Program-made: the position numbers and the translations under genes
Part shown: positions 42,948 through 51,138 of the stretch, piece after piece
How positions within the stretch are numbered: position 1 is the stretch's first letter
How the letters are laid out: every line of letters begins with the position of its first letter
The notes under the pieces: generated by a model
What the model saw: the letters and a program-made list of their open reading frames with translations, nothing else
Database searches by the model: none
Told to the model about the DNA's origin: nothing
Assembly (NCBI RefSeq): GCF_000768675.1
Contig: NZ_AVPI01000008.1
Span: forward strand, 23,603-87,602
Reading direction: 5' to 3'
Origin: Knoellia flava TL1
GTDB taxonomy: Bacteria; Actinomycetota; Actinomycetes; Actinomycetales; Dermatophilaceae
DNA: 64,000 nt

Positions 42948-45302
42948 TCACACGACGCAGCCGCCGAGGGCGATCGTCGCGTCGAGGGCGGCAACCTGCT
43001 TCTGGACCTCGGCGAGCTGGCCCTGGAGACCGACGACGACGGCCTTCTGGGCGGCGACCGCGTCCTTGTTGGCCTTCTTCTGCGACTCGAGCGAGCGCAG
43101 GAGCGTCTGGGCGTCGGTGATCTTCGTGTCGAGGGTGGTCAGCTGCCCCTGGAGTGCCTTGAGCTGGGCCTCGGTGGCACTGACCTCCTCGTTGAGCCGG
43201 TTGAGCTGGTCGAGCAGTGGCGCGACCCGTGCCTGGAGGGCGAGCACCTCGGCCTCCTTGGCCGTGATCTGGGCGTTGAGCGTGGCGAGCCGGGCGACGA
43301 GCGCGTCGACCTCGCCGTTCAGCCCCGAGACCTCGTCCTGCTTCACCGCCACGGCCGCCTCCGCCGCACGGACCGCGGCCTCGAGCCCTGGGACCTCGCC
43401 CTCGAGGGAGGAGATCTCGCCCCGCTTCGCGTCGACGGCGGCCCGAGCCGTGATGAGGGCCTCCTCGGCACCGGCGAGCTCGGCGCGGCGTCCGGCGAGC
43501 ACGTCGCGCTGCGCCTCGACGTCGCTCTGGGCCTGCTCCACACCCTCGCTGAGACCGGGCAGGGCGGCCTCGAGGTCGGCCACGACCTGCTCCTGCGCGC
43601 TCACGGCGGCTGCGGCGGAGGACGCGGCGGCTTCGAGTGCCGGAAGCTGGGCCCGGAGCGCGGCGAGCTCGCCGTTCTTGGCGGTGACGGCGGCATCGGC
43701 GTCGCCGACGGCGGTGGTCAGCGCGGGCAGCTGGGCCTTGAGTGTCGCGATCTCGGACTGCTTCTGGGTGACAGCGGCCTGCTGGTTCGCGAGCTGTTCC
43801 TGCAGGCGTGACCCCTCGGTCTGGAGGGCGCTGCTCTCGGCCTGCTTGGCCTGGAGCTGACCGTTGAGGGTGTTGACCTGTGTCTGGAGCGTCGCGAGGT
43901 CACCCTGCAGGCCGCTGATGACCGTGTTCTTGTCAGCGATCTGGGTGTCGAGCGTGGCGAGCTGGGCCTGCTTGACGTCGCGCAGGGCCACCAGATCGCG
44001 CTTTTCCTTGGAGTTGGATGTCGGCGGGAACTCGGTGTCGATCCGGGCCTGCAGGGCGGCGATCTCGGAGGCGAGGGTCGCCTTCGACTGGACGAGGGCG
44101 GTGAGCTCACTCTGTGCGGTCGCCAGCGCCGACTGCTTCGCGGTCACCTGGGACGTGACCGTGGCGATCGACCCTTGGAGCGAGGTGATCTGGCCCGCCA
44201 GCGTTGCGAGCGACTTCTCGTTCGCCGTGATCGCCGCACGGGTCTGCTCGACCTGCCCTTGGAGCGTGACGAGCGCGGCCTGGGCGGTGGCGACCTCGGC
44301 CTGCTTCGCCGCAAGGGCCTTCGCGGCGGTCCCGGCTGCGTCCTCGAGCGAGGCGAGCTGGCTCTGCGCCGTAGAGATTTCGCCCTGCTTCGCCGTCACA
44401 GCGGCCTCGGCCGCAGCCGCGTCGTCCCGGAGCCCGTCGAGTTTCGATCGCGCGTCGGCGACGCGGGCCTTCTGGGCGTCGAGCTCGACCTGCGCGGCCT
44501 CGCCCACGGCCTCGAGCCGGGCGAGCTCGGCCTCGGCATCGGCCACGGCCTGCGCAGCGCGGTCCACCTCGTCGGCGGCCGCACCGGCGGCTGTCTCGAG
44601 GTCGGCGAGCTGCGCCCTCGCCGCGGCGATCTCGGCGTGCTTGGCGGCCAGCGCCTCGGCGGCTCTGGTCGCCTCGGCCTCGAGGGAGGCGAGCTGCGCC
44701 TTCGCGGCGTCGAGCGCGTCCTGGGTGTCGCTCAGCTCCGCTGCCGCTTGCGACCTCGCGGTCTCGAGCTCGGCCTGGGCGGCCTCTGCCGAAGTGCGCT
44801 GCGCCTGGAGCTCGTCGACCTGCTGCTGGGTCGCGTCACGGTCCTCCATGACGTCGGCGAGCGACTTCGTCGCGGCCGCGACGGCGTCGGCCGCCGCTGC
44901 TCGCTGCGACTCGAGGGCGACGAGCGAGGCCTGGGCGGTCTCGAGCTCGGACGTGAGGCGCGCACCCTCGGCGTCGAGGGCCGCGATCTGGCCATCGATC
45001 GCCGTAATGTCCGCGAGGAGCGCACCCGCCTGGGCCCTGAGCGCGTCGCGCTGCGCGGTGAGGGCGGCGATCGCGTCGGCGTTCCTGCGGGCTGCGGCGC
45101 GAAGCAGGTTCTCCTGCACGCTCCCCCGGTGCGCGAGCTGGTTGACGACGCCGTTGCAGATGCCCTTCCCGGCGGTCGGGGTGGTCGTGGCCGCCCGGGC
45201 GGGACCGGCGACGAGGAGCATGCCTGCGAAGGTCGCGGGGGCGACGAGCAGGAGGGCGGCGCGTCGGGCGGAGGCGCGCGAGGCAGGGACAGGGACGTGC
45301 AT
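42948..45302 (-). CDS. Very long secreted coiled-coil protein
   Basis: A 784-residue protein that is almost all coiled coil. The N-terminus MHVPVPASRASARRAALLLV leads into a signal peptide ending ARA. A short segment with one Cys (KGICNGVVNQLAHRG) follows. From ~70 to the end the chain is Ala/Leu/Gln/Glu-rich in a 3-4 hydrophobic rhythm, with loose repeats such as AKQAEVATAQAALVTLQGQV and AKHAEIAAARAQLADLETAA. The chain ends ALGGCVV, so Cys residues stand near both ends. A helix this long would span roughly 100 nm. It may be an envelope rod or spacer. An upstream ATG (45377) would add 25 residues ahead of the signal. No enzyme domain is seen. Confidence 0.75.
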   Translation of the reverse strand: MHVPVPASRASARRAALLLVAPATFAGMLLVAGPARAATTTPTAGKGICNGVVNQLAHRGSVQENLLRAAARRNADAIAALTAQRDALRAQAGALLADITAIDGQIAALDAEGARLTSELETAQASLVALESQRAAAADAVAAATKSLADVMEDRDATQQQVDELQAQRTSAEAAQAELETARSQAAAELSDTQDALDAAKAQLASLEAEATRAAEALAAKHAEIAAARAQLADLETAAGAAADEVDRAAQAVADAEAELARLEAVGEAAQVELDAQKARVADARSKLDGLRDDAAAAEAAVTAKQGEISTAQSQLASLEDAAGTAAKALAAKQAEVATAQAALVTLQGQVEQTRAAITANEKSLATLAGQITSLQGSIATVTSQVTAKQSALATAQSELTALVQSKATLASEIAALQARIDTEFPPTSNSKEKRDLVALRDVKQAQLATLDTQIADKNTVISGLQGDLATLQTQVNTLNGQLQAKQAESSALQTEGSRLQEQLANQQAAVTQKQSEIATLKAQLPALTTAVGDADAAVTAKNGELAALRAQLPALEAAASSAAAAVSAQEQVVADLEAALPGLSEGVEQAQSDVEAQRDVLAGRRAELAGAEEALITARAAVDAKRGEISSLEGEVPGLEAAVRAAEAAVAVKQDEVSGLNGEVDALVARLATLNAQITAKEAEVLALQARVAPLLDQLNRLNEEVSATEAQLKALQGQLTTLDTKITDAQTLLRSLESQKKANKDAVAAQKAVVVGLQGQLAEVQKQVAALDATIALGGCVV

Positions 45303-45445
45303 GGGGTGATGGCCTCTCTTCAGGACTCCGAGGGCCCGGGTGCGGCCCTCGTTCCGGAGGCTAGTTATCGCGTGCATGGCCCGGACCTCTTTGGTGAAAG
45401 AGGAGGTCAACCGCGCTTTGTGGGGTATACGGGGCACGCCGTGCG

Positions 45446-45464
45446 GGGGGCCGGGACGGCCCCC
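45446..45464 (-). terminator. Hairpin after trmD
   Basis: GGGGGCC (45446-45452) pairs with GGCCCCC (45458-45464) around GGGAC, about 100 bases past the trmD stop. The 260-bp gap to the coiled-coil gene also holds its promoter, which I could not place with confidence. Confidence 0.5.
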
Positions 45465-45562
45465 GGACGGCCCGGTCCGGATCAGCCCGTTCGGACCCCG
45501 TCCCCGCGTGCCGGCATCCCACTGAGCGCCCTCGTGCACCCCTGCCCTCATCGGGCCCCCGC

Positions 45563-46795
45563 TCAGGCCGGGCTGCGACGCTTCGTGAGGTCGACGGTGC
45601 CGGGGAACTCACCCTCGCCCGGCCGCACGCGGTAGCCCGCCTTCTTGTACATCCGCAGGTTCTCGGTGCTCTTTGCGCCGGTGTTGAGCCAGAAGGTGCC
45701 GACGTCCTCGGGAGCCAGCGACTCGGCATACGCGAGCAGCTCACGTCCGAGGCCGCGCCCCTGGAGGTAGGGCGCGACCATGAGCCGCCCGATCTGCCAC
45801 GTCGCCTCCTGCGTGGGGTGCGGCCGCACCCGGAACGACGCGAGCAGCTGGCCGTCGCGCCGCCACACCCGCGTGTCCCATTCCTGTATGCCGGCCCGTA
45901 CGGTCTCGAGGTCCTCCTCGCCCGCGCCGAACATGCCGTAGCGGGCGAACTCCGGCGCCCAGCAGGCCCGGGTGAGGACCTGGAGGTCCGGGGCGTCGGC
46001 AGGGGTCGCCACCCGCTCCTCGAGGTCGACGAGTGCGGTCGAGGCCGCGGCCGGGGGCAGCAGGTCGGGGCGCCGCTCGGCGGTGCGCTGGACGCGCTGC
46101 TCGTGGCGCCACTCGGCGATGGCCCGGTGGTTGCCGCCCAGGAGGACGTCGGGCACGTGGCGGCCGCCCCACTCGGCGGGCTTGGTGTAGACGGGGTACT
46201 CGAGCAGCCCGTCCTCGTGCGACTCCTCGACGAGCGACTCGGCGTTGCCGATGACGCCGGGCAGGAGCCGCGCGACCGCCTCCACCATGGCGAGGACGGC
46301 GACTTCTCCCCCGTTGAGGACGTAGTCGCCGAGCGAGAGGACCCGCACCGGCATCCGCTCGCCGGCCCACTCGTAGACGCGCTCGTCGATCCCCTCGTAG
46401 CGTCCGCAGGCGAAGGCGAGCCAGGGCTCGTCGGCGAGCTCGCGCGCCACCTGCTGAGTGAAGCGCTCGCCGCCCGGTCCCGGGATGATGAGCGTCGGCA
46501 CGCGCGCCGGCTCCCCCGCGCCTGTCGTGGCAGCCCCGCCCGCCTCGCCCGCGCTCCCCTGCGCGACGACGTGCTCGAGCGCCTCGGCCCACGGACCCGG
46601 CTTCATCACCATGCCGGCGCCGCCGCCGTAGGGCGAGTCGTCGACCGTTCGGTGACGGTCGTGGGTGAAGTCGCGCAGGTCGTGGACGTGCAGGTCGAGC
46701 AGGCCGTCGCGCCGGGCCTTGCCGATGAGCGAGAGGTCGAGCGGCGCGAGGTACTCGGGGAAGATCGTGACGACGTCGAGTCGCTGCTGTGCCAT
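45563..46795 (-). CDS. trmD: tRNA (guanine-N1-)-methyltransferase fused to a GNAT acetyltransferase domain
   Basis: A 410-residue fusion. Residues 1-~240 are TrmD, the enzyme that methylates G37 of tRNAs: [11 protein letters not shown] (56-66), [11 protein letters not shown] (130-140), [11 protein letters not shown] (154-164) and [20 protein letters not shown] (204-223). A Gly/Ala-rich insertion (~78-98) is within the normally variable loop. After ~255 comes a GNAT domain with the acetyl-CoA loop [10 protein letters not shown] (345-354) and the end [12 protein letters not shown]. TrmD alone is ~230-250 residues. Whether the second domain acts on the tRNA, the enzyme or something else is unknown. 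It is last in rpsP-khpA-rimM-trmD. Confidence 0.93.
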   Translation of the reverse strand: MAQQRLDVVTIFPEYLAPLDLSLIGKARRDGLLDLHVHDLRDFTHDRHRTVDDSPYGGGAGMVMKPGPWAEALEHVVAQGSAGEAGGAATTGAGEPARVPTLIIPGPGGERFTQQVARELADEPWLAFACGRYEGIDERVYEWAGERMPVRVLSLGDYVLNGGEVAVLAMVEAVARLLPGVIGNAESLVEESHEDGLLEYPVYTKPAEWGGRHVPDVLLGGNHRAIAEWRHEQRVQRTAERRPDLLPPAAASTALVDLEERVATPADAPDLQVLTRACWAPEFARYGMFGAGEEDLETVRAGIQEWDTRVWRRDGQLLASFRVRPHPTQEATWQIGRLMVAPYLQGRGLGRELLAYAESLAPEDVGTFWLNTGAKSTENLRMYKKAGYRVRPGEGEFPGTVDLTKRRSPA

Positions 46796-46802
46796 GGCGC
46801 CC

Positions 46803-47348
46803 TCAGGCCTCGTCGAGGTCGAAGAGGCCCGCGGGGGCGTCGACGACGACGTGGCCACCCTCGACGTCGACCGAGGTGACGATGGCCTCGACGAAGGGCA
46901 CGAGCGCCTCGCGGCCGCAGGTCAGACGGACCTCGAGCAGGTCCTGCGCGGCGCCGACGACGAGCCCGGTCACCTCGCCGAGCGCGGCGCCGGACGGGTC
47001 GACGACGGCGAGGCCGACGAGGTCGTGCTCGTACCAGCCCTCGTCGTCGTCCGTGTCCTCGTCGAGCTCCTCGGGGTCGAGCAGGAGACGGGTCCCGCGC
47101 AGCGACTCGGCGCCGGTGCGGTCGGGGATCTCCTCGAACCCGAGCAGCCAGGTCTCGCGGTGCTTGCGTGCGCTGGCGAGGGTGAGGGCTCGGGGCACCC
47201 CGGTGCCGGCCGCCGCCTCGGTCGCGAAGACCGTCCCGGGGACGTAGCGCCCCTCCGGGTCGTCGGTGTGGGTCTGCACGGTGACCTCGCCGCGCAGGCC
47301 GTGGGGCTTGCCGACGCGGGCGACGAGCAGGGAGTCGGTGCTGGCCAT
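46803..47348 (-). CDS. rimM: 16S rRNA-processing protein RimM
   Basis: A 181-residue maturation factor for the 30S head. Both halves can be seen: [20 protein letters not shown] in the first and [20 protein letters not shown] with [12 protein letters not shown] in the PRC-barrel. The start ATG at 47348 follows a 88-bp gap holding a strong hairpin. It is 7 bp from trmD. Confidence 0.96.
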   Translation of the reverse strand: MASTDSLLVARVGKPHGLRGEVTVQTHTDDPEGRYVPGTVFATEAAAGTGVPRALTLASARKHRETWLLGFEEIPDRTGAESLRGTRLLLDPEELDEDTDDDEGWYEHDLVGLAVVDPSGAALGEVTGLVVGAAQDLLEVRLTCGREALVPFVEAIVTSVDVEGGHVVVDAPAGLFDLDEA

Positions 47349-47378
47349 GGGTCGAATCCTCTCAGGACGGCGGGCACG

Positions 47379-47418
47379 CGAACGCGCCGCGCCCCCTCGT
47401 GGGGACGCGGCGCGTTCG
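47379..47418 (-). terminator. Strong hairpin between khpA and rimM
   Basis: A stem of CGAACGCGCCGCG (47379-47391) and CGCGGCGCGTTCG (47406-47418), plus an inner CCCC/GGGG pairing. It lies inside the operon and probably reduces read-through into rimM-trmD. Confidence 0.55.
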
Positions 47419-47436
47419 AGTGACGTGCGTGGTGGC

Positions 47437-47679
47437 TCAGCGCACCCGGTCGGTGTCGACGATGTCGATCCGGACGGGGCGGCCACTCGCGAGGGCGGTC
47501 ATCACGGTGCGCAGGGCGCTCGCCGTGCGGCCGGAGCGGCCGATGACGCGACCAAGGTCGTCCGGGTGGACCCGGACCTCGATGATCTCGCCGCGACGGA
47601 GCTCCTTGCGCTTCACGGCGACGTCGTCCTTGTGGTCGACGATCCCCGTGACGAGGTGCTCCAGCGCCTCCTCGAGCAT
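47437..47679 (-). CDS. khpA: KH-domain RNA-binding protein KhpA
   Basis: An 80-residue single KH domain protein. The RNA-binding GxxG loop is LGRVIGRSGRTASALRTVM, with a preceding basic strand. In other bacteria it pairs with KhpB/Jag and affects cell division and small-RNA binding; in actinobacteria it always lies between rpsP and rimM. It starts 2 bp after the rpsP stop. Confidence 0.95.
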   Translation of the reverse strand: MLEEALEHLVTGIVDHKDDVAVKRKELRRGEIIEVRVHPDDLGRVIGRSGRTASALRTVMTALASGRPVRIDIVDTDRVR

Positions 47680-47681
47680 CG

Positions 47682-48215
47682 TCAGGCCCCTGCCTTGTCC
47701 TCGGTGGCCTCGGTGTCGGGACCCTCGGCGGGCTCCTCAGCACTCTCGGCGGCAGCAGCGCCCGAGTCGGTGTCGGCCGCCGGGGCGACCTCGTCCGCCG
47801 TGGGCTCCTCGACCTTCTCCTCGACCGCGGGGGCCTCGGCGTCGGCCTTCTTGGCGGCCTTCTTCTTGGCCGTGGTCGCGCCGGAGGTGTCAGCACCCTC
47901 GGACTTGCCCGCGGCGGCGAGGGCGGCCTCGTAGAGGTCCTTCTTGTTGGCCTTGGGCTCGGCGACCTTGAGGGTGCCCTCGTCCATGATCTTCAGGAGG
48001 GCGGCGACGGCCTCGGTCGGCTGCGCACCCTGGCCACGCCAGTAGTTGGCGCGGTCCATGTCGATCTCGATGAGCGACGGCTCCTGGTTGGGGTCGTACT
48101 TGCCGATCTCCTCGATCGCGCGGCCATCGCGCTTGGTGCGCGAGTCCATGACGACGACGCGGTAGATGGCGGTGCGGATCTTGCCCATCCGCTTGAGACG
48201 AATCTTGACGGCCAC
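47682..48215 (-). CDS. rpsP: 30S ribosomal protein S16 with a long acidic tail
   Basis: A 177-residue protein, about twice the ~85 residues of the S16 core. The core [39 protein letters not shown] and [19 protein letters not shown] is standard. The last ~80 residues are Ala/Glu/Lys/Asp-rich and presumably disordered; such tails are known from actinobacterial S16. The start is GTG at 48215, at the head of rpsP-khpA-rimM-trmD. Confidence 0.97.
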   Translation of the reverse strand: MAVKIRLKRMGKIRTAIYRVVVMDSRTKRDGRAIEEIGKYDPNQEPSLIEIDMDRANYWRGQGAQPTEAVAALLKIMDEGTLKVAEPKANKKDLYEAALAAAGKSEGADTSGATTAKKKAAKKADAEAPAVEEKVEEPTADEVAPAADTDSGAAAAESAEEPAEGPDTEATEDKAGA

Positions 48216-48301
48216 GTGTGTGGTCTCCGTTCCAGTTGTTGTGGGCACGGCGAGACCGCGGTCAGGAATCACGCGGGGTACCGATGCCCGGGGTAGGCAT
48301 C

Positions 48302-48319
48302 CGGCCGGTCTGCCGGCCG
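48302..48319 (-). promoter_or_regulatory. Leader hairpin of the rpsP operon
   Basis: CGGCCGG pairs with CCGGCCG around TCTG, just downstream of the predicted start and about 90 bases before rpsP. Confidence 0.4.
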
Positions 48320-48336
48320 AAAGGTGTACAGCCGAC

Positions 48337-48349
48337 CATTCTGCCAGAC
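48337..48349 (-). promoter_or_regulatory. Likely rpsP promoter -10 region
   Basis: TCTGGCAGAATGG on the minus strand, with CAGAAT as possible -10. It is close to TCTGGCAAACTTG ahead of rplS. The -35 region is GC-rich and not recognisable. Confidence 0.4.
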
Positions 48350-48402
48350 CCGGGAGGGTGGTCCGGACCACGAGCGGACGGGGACCGGCCGGCGAGCGGC
48401 GG

Positions 48403-48441
48403 GCGGACGGCATACGACGGGGTTGTCCGTATGCCGTCCGC
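48403..48441 (-). terminator. Hairpin after the SDR gene with GGCATAC/GTATGCC arms
   Basis: GCGGACGGCATAC (48403-48415) pairs with GTATGCCGTCCGC (48429-48441), a perfect 13-bp stem. It directly follows the SDR stop and ends the transcript before the rpsP promoter. Confidence 0.65.
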
Positions 48442-48445
48442 TCGC

Positions 48446-50005
48446 CTACCAGGGGCTCGGCTCGTAGTCCTTGACGAAGCAGCCGTAGACGTCCTCGCCG
48501 GCCTCGCCCCGCACGATCGGGTCGTAGACGCGGGCGGCGCCGTCGACGAGGTCGAGCGGGGCGTGCCAGCCCTCGGCCGCGATGCGGAGCTTCTCGTGGT
48601 GCGGCCGCTCGTCGGTGATCCAGCCGGTGTCGACGGCGGTCATGAGGATGCGGTCGGTCTTGAACATCTCGCCCGAGCTCGTGCGGGTGAGCATGTTGAG
48701 CGCGGCCTTGGCCATGTTGGTGTGCGGGTGGCCGGGGCCCTTGTAGCGGCGCGAGAACTGGCCCTCCATCGCCGACACGTTGACGACGTAGGCGCGCCGC
48801 GCCCCCGCGGCCACTGCAGCGCGCAGCGACGGACGCAGGCGGGAGATGAGGATGAACGGCGCGGTCGAGTTGCAGAGCTGGACCTCGAGCAGCTCGAGCG
48901 GGTCGACCTCGTCGACGACCTGGGTCCAGCTGTTGTTGCGCTGGGTGTCGGGCAGCAGGCCGCCCGCGTCGACCGCGGTCCCGGCCAGGTGCGCGTCGAG
49001 GCTGGCGTGCCCGGCGGTGAGCGCCATCTCCGTCATCGAGGCTGCGGTGCGCTGGGCGAGGGCGCGGGCCGCGTCCTCCTCGGACTCCCCCTCGTGGTGC
49101 GCGACCTTGGTGTCGCGCAGGGTGCCGAGGAGGTTGGCCGGGTGCGCCTCGCTGATCCGGTCGAACGTGACGAGCTCGGGGTAGCGGACGTGCTGCTCGA
49201 GCGGCACCTGCTCTCCGTCGACGAGGTGCGAGTAGGCGCCGGGGCTGCGACGCACGGTCTGCGCGGCGTTGTTGATGAGGATGTCGAGCGGGCCCGCCGC
49301 GGCGACCTCGTCGGCGAGGGCGACGACCTGCGTGGGGTCGCGCAGGTCGATGCCGACGACCTTGAGCCGGTCGATCCAGTCGGCCGAGTCCTCCTGCGCG
49401 GCGAAGCGGCGGGCGGCGTCGTGCGGGAACCGCGTCGTGATCGTGAGGTGGGCGCCGTCGCGCAGCAGCATGAGCGCGATGTACATGCCGATCTTGGCGC
49501 GGCCACCGGTGAGCAGGGCGCGCTTGCCGGTGAGGTCGGCCCGCTGCTCGCGCTTGAGGTGGCTCTTGGCCGCGCAGGTCGGGCAGAGCCAGTGGTAGAA
49601 GGCGTCGACGGTCGTGTAGTCGGCCTTGCAGATGTAGCAGCCGCGCGGCTTGAGCAGCTCGCCGGCGGTCGTGCCGACCGGCGGGACCTCGAGGAGGATG
49701 CCCTTGGTCTCGTCGTCGATCCGCATGGGCGACCCGGTGGCGGTGCGCGCGAGGATCGCCTCGTCGTGGTCGATCTGCGGCTGCTTCGCCTCGCGGCGGC
49801 GGGCCTTGCGGACCTGCTTGTACATCCGGCCGGTCGCGCGCTTGACGGTCTGGACGTCGGGGTGCCCCGCCTCGAGCTCGGGCAGCTGGGAGAGCACGCG
49901 CAAGACGGTCGCCATGTCCTCGGGGTCGACACCGGGGCCGAAGTTCTCGGGGTCGTTGTCCGTCGGGTGCTCCTCGACGGGTCCGCTGCGCTCCACGGCG
50001 AGCAT
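48446..50005 (-). CDS. Short-chain dehydrogenase with an N-terminal zinc-ribbon-like domain
   Basis: A 519-residue protein, about twice a normal SDR. Residues ~90-150 contain [20 protein letters not shown] followed by TCAAKSH: two CxxC pairs that could bind zinc. From ~158 the SDR part begins with [20 protein letters not shown] and has [18 protein letters not shown] and a later [11 protein letters not shown]. Tyr of the usual YxxxK is not obvious, but a Lys is in the right place. I recall similar long SDRs in fungi and actinobacteria with unknown substrates. It starts with ATG at 50005; a GTG nearby is possible. It lies alone between the rpsP operon and a TSUP exporter gene. Confidence 0.75.
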   Translation of the reverse strand: MLAVERSGPVEEHPTDNDPENFGPGVDPEDMATVLRVLSQLPELEAGHPDVQTVKRATGRMYKQVRKARRREAKQPQIDHDEAILARTATGSPMRIDDETKGILLEVPPVGTTAGELLKPRGCYICKADYTTVDAFYHWLCPTCAAKSHLKREQRADLTGKRALLTGGRAKIGMYIALMLLRDGAHLTITTRFPHDAARRFAAQEDSADWIDRLKVVGIDLRDPTQVVALADEVAAAGPLDILINNAAQTVRRSPGAYSHLVDGEQVPLEQHVRYPELVTFDRISEAHPANLLGTLRDTKVAHHEGESEEDAARALAQRTAASMTEMALTAGHASLDAHLAGTAVDAGGLLPDTQRNNSWTQVVDEVDPLELLEVQLCNSTAPFILISRLRPSLRAAVAAGARRAYVVNVSAMEGQFSRRYKGPGHPHTNMAKAALNMLTRTSSGEMFKTDRILMTAVDTGWITDERPHHEKLRIAAEGWHAPLDLVDGAARVYDPIVRGEAGEDVYGCFVKDYEPSPW

Positions 50006-50102
50006 TCTGTCCCACCTCGCCCGGGAGGTCCGAATCGACGGGAGCTACGGGCCGCCCGGCCGTCTCACGCCGGCGTTCCTTCGCATCCACGATGCGAGAC
50101 AT

Positions 50103-50117
50103 AACAAAACGTTTGTT
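50103..50117. promoter_or_regulatory. Palindromic operator candidate ahead of the TSUP gene
   Basis: AACAAAACGTTTGTT has 6-bp arms around ACG and lies in an AT-rich patch (50098-50128) that contrasts with the GC-rich surroundings, about 77 bases before the start. It resembles a repressor site; which regulator binds is unknown. Confidence 0.4.
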
Positions 50118-50193
50118 GCCCCATAACGTGAGGTTGCACAAGAGTGACGACACACGGCATACGCCGTCAAGTTCATCTCGTCCAGGAGACCTC

Positions 50194-51114
50194 ATGCGCA
50201 AGCTCACCCTGCTCGCCATCGTCGGGCTGCTCGCCCAGCTCGTCGACGGCAGCCTCGGCATGGCCTACGGGGTGACGACGACGAGCCTCCTGCTCCTCAT
50301 CGGCACCAACCCCGCGGCCGCGTCGGCCACCGTCCACCTCGCCGAGATCGGCACGACGCTCGCGTCCGGCGCGTCGCACTGGCGCTTCGGCAACGTCGAC
50401 TGGGGTGTCGTCGTGCGGATCGGCGTGCCGGGAGCCGTCGGAGCCTTCCTCGGTGCGACCGCGCTCTCCTCACTCGACACCGCGACCGCCAAGCCGGTGA
50501 TGTCGCTCATCCTCGTGACGCTCGGCGTCTACATCCTCGTGCGGTTCACCGTCCGCGGGCTGCGCACCGACCGCCTCGGGCAGCCGTTGCGGGCGCGCTT
50601 CCTCGGCCCTCTCGGGCTCTTCGCGGGCTTCGTCGACGCCACAGGTGGGGGCGGCTGGGGTCCCGTGGGCACGCCGGCCCTCCTCGCCTCCGGCCGCATC
50701 GAGCCCCGCAAGACGATCGGCTCGATCGACACGAGCGAGTTCCTCGTCTCGGTGGCGGCGAGCATCGGCTTCCTCCTCGCCCTGGGCTCGCAGGGCATCG
50801 ACTTCGCGTGGGTCGTCGCGCTCCTGCTGGGCGGACTCGTCGCCGCCCCGATCGCGGCCTGGATCGTGCGCCACCTGCCCCCGCGGGTCCTCGGCTCCGC
50901 CGTCGGCGGCCTCATCATCCTCACCAACGTCCGCACCCTGCTCGGGTCGTCGTGGGTCAACGCAGGTGACACGACCAAGGGCATCGTCTACGTCGCCATC
51001 GCGGCCGCGTGGGCCGGGGCGATCGCGTGGTCGGTCTCGGAGCACCGCAGCGACGCCGCGCTCTCACCGGTGGCCGAGCGCGACGAGGAGTCGCTCACGC
51101 CCGACCCGGTGTGA
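50194..51114 (+). CDS. TSUP-family sulfite/sulfonate exporter (TauE/SafE)
   Basis: A 306-residue membrane protein with about eight helices. The repeated TSUP motifs are present in both halves: [20 protein letters not shown] and [20 protein letters not shown]. Members move sulfite, sulfoacetate or related anions across the membrane. ATG at 50194 has a good AGGAGA 6 bases before it. The operator candidate upstream suggests regulation by sulfur supply, which is inference. Confidence 0.88.
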   Translation: MRKLTLLAIVGLLAQLVDGSLGMAYGVTTTSLLLLIGTNPAAASATVHLAEIGTTLASGASHWRFGNVDWGVVVRIGVPGAVGAFLGATALSSLDTATAKPVMSLILVTLGVYILVRFTVRGLRTDRLGQPLRARFLGPLGLFAGFVDATGGGGWGPVGTPALLASGRIEPRKTIGSIDTSEFLVSVAASIGFLLALGSQGIDFAWVVALLLGGLVAAPIAAWIVRHLPPRVLGSAVGGLIILTNVRTLLGSSWVNAGDTTKGIVYVAIAAAWAGAIAWSVSEHRSDAALSPVAERDEESLTPDPV

Positions 51115-51138
51115 GCCTCTGGGCCGCGACCGCCCGCG

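Noticed and set aside
42948..45302. Repetitive DNA that could be mistaken for a CRISPR or tandem repeat
   Set aside because: The repeats are degenerate at the DNA level and in frame with a coiled-coil protein.
45303..45445. A TTGACC box as -35 of the coiled-coil gene
   Set aside because: No acceptable -10 box occurs 16 to 18 bases downstream; a small hairpin lies there instead.
47349..47362. GGGTCGAATCC upstream of rimM as part of a tRNA
   Set aside because: There is no cloverleaf; the following sequence is the khpA-rimM spacer with its hairpin.
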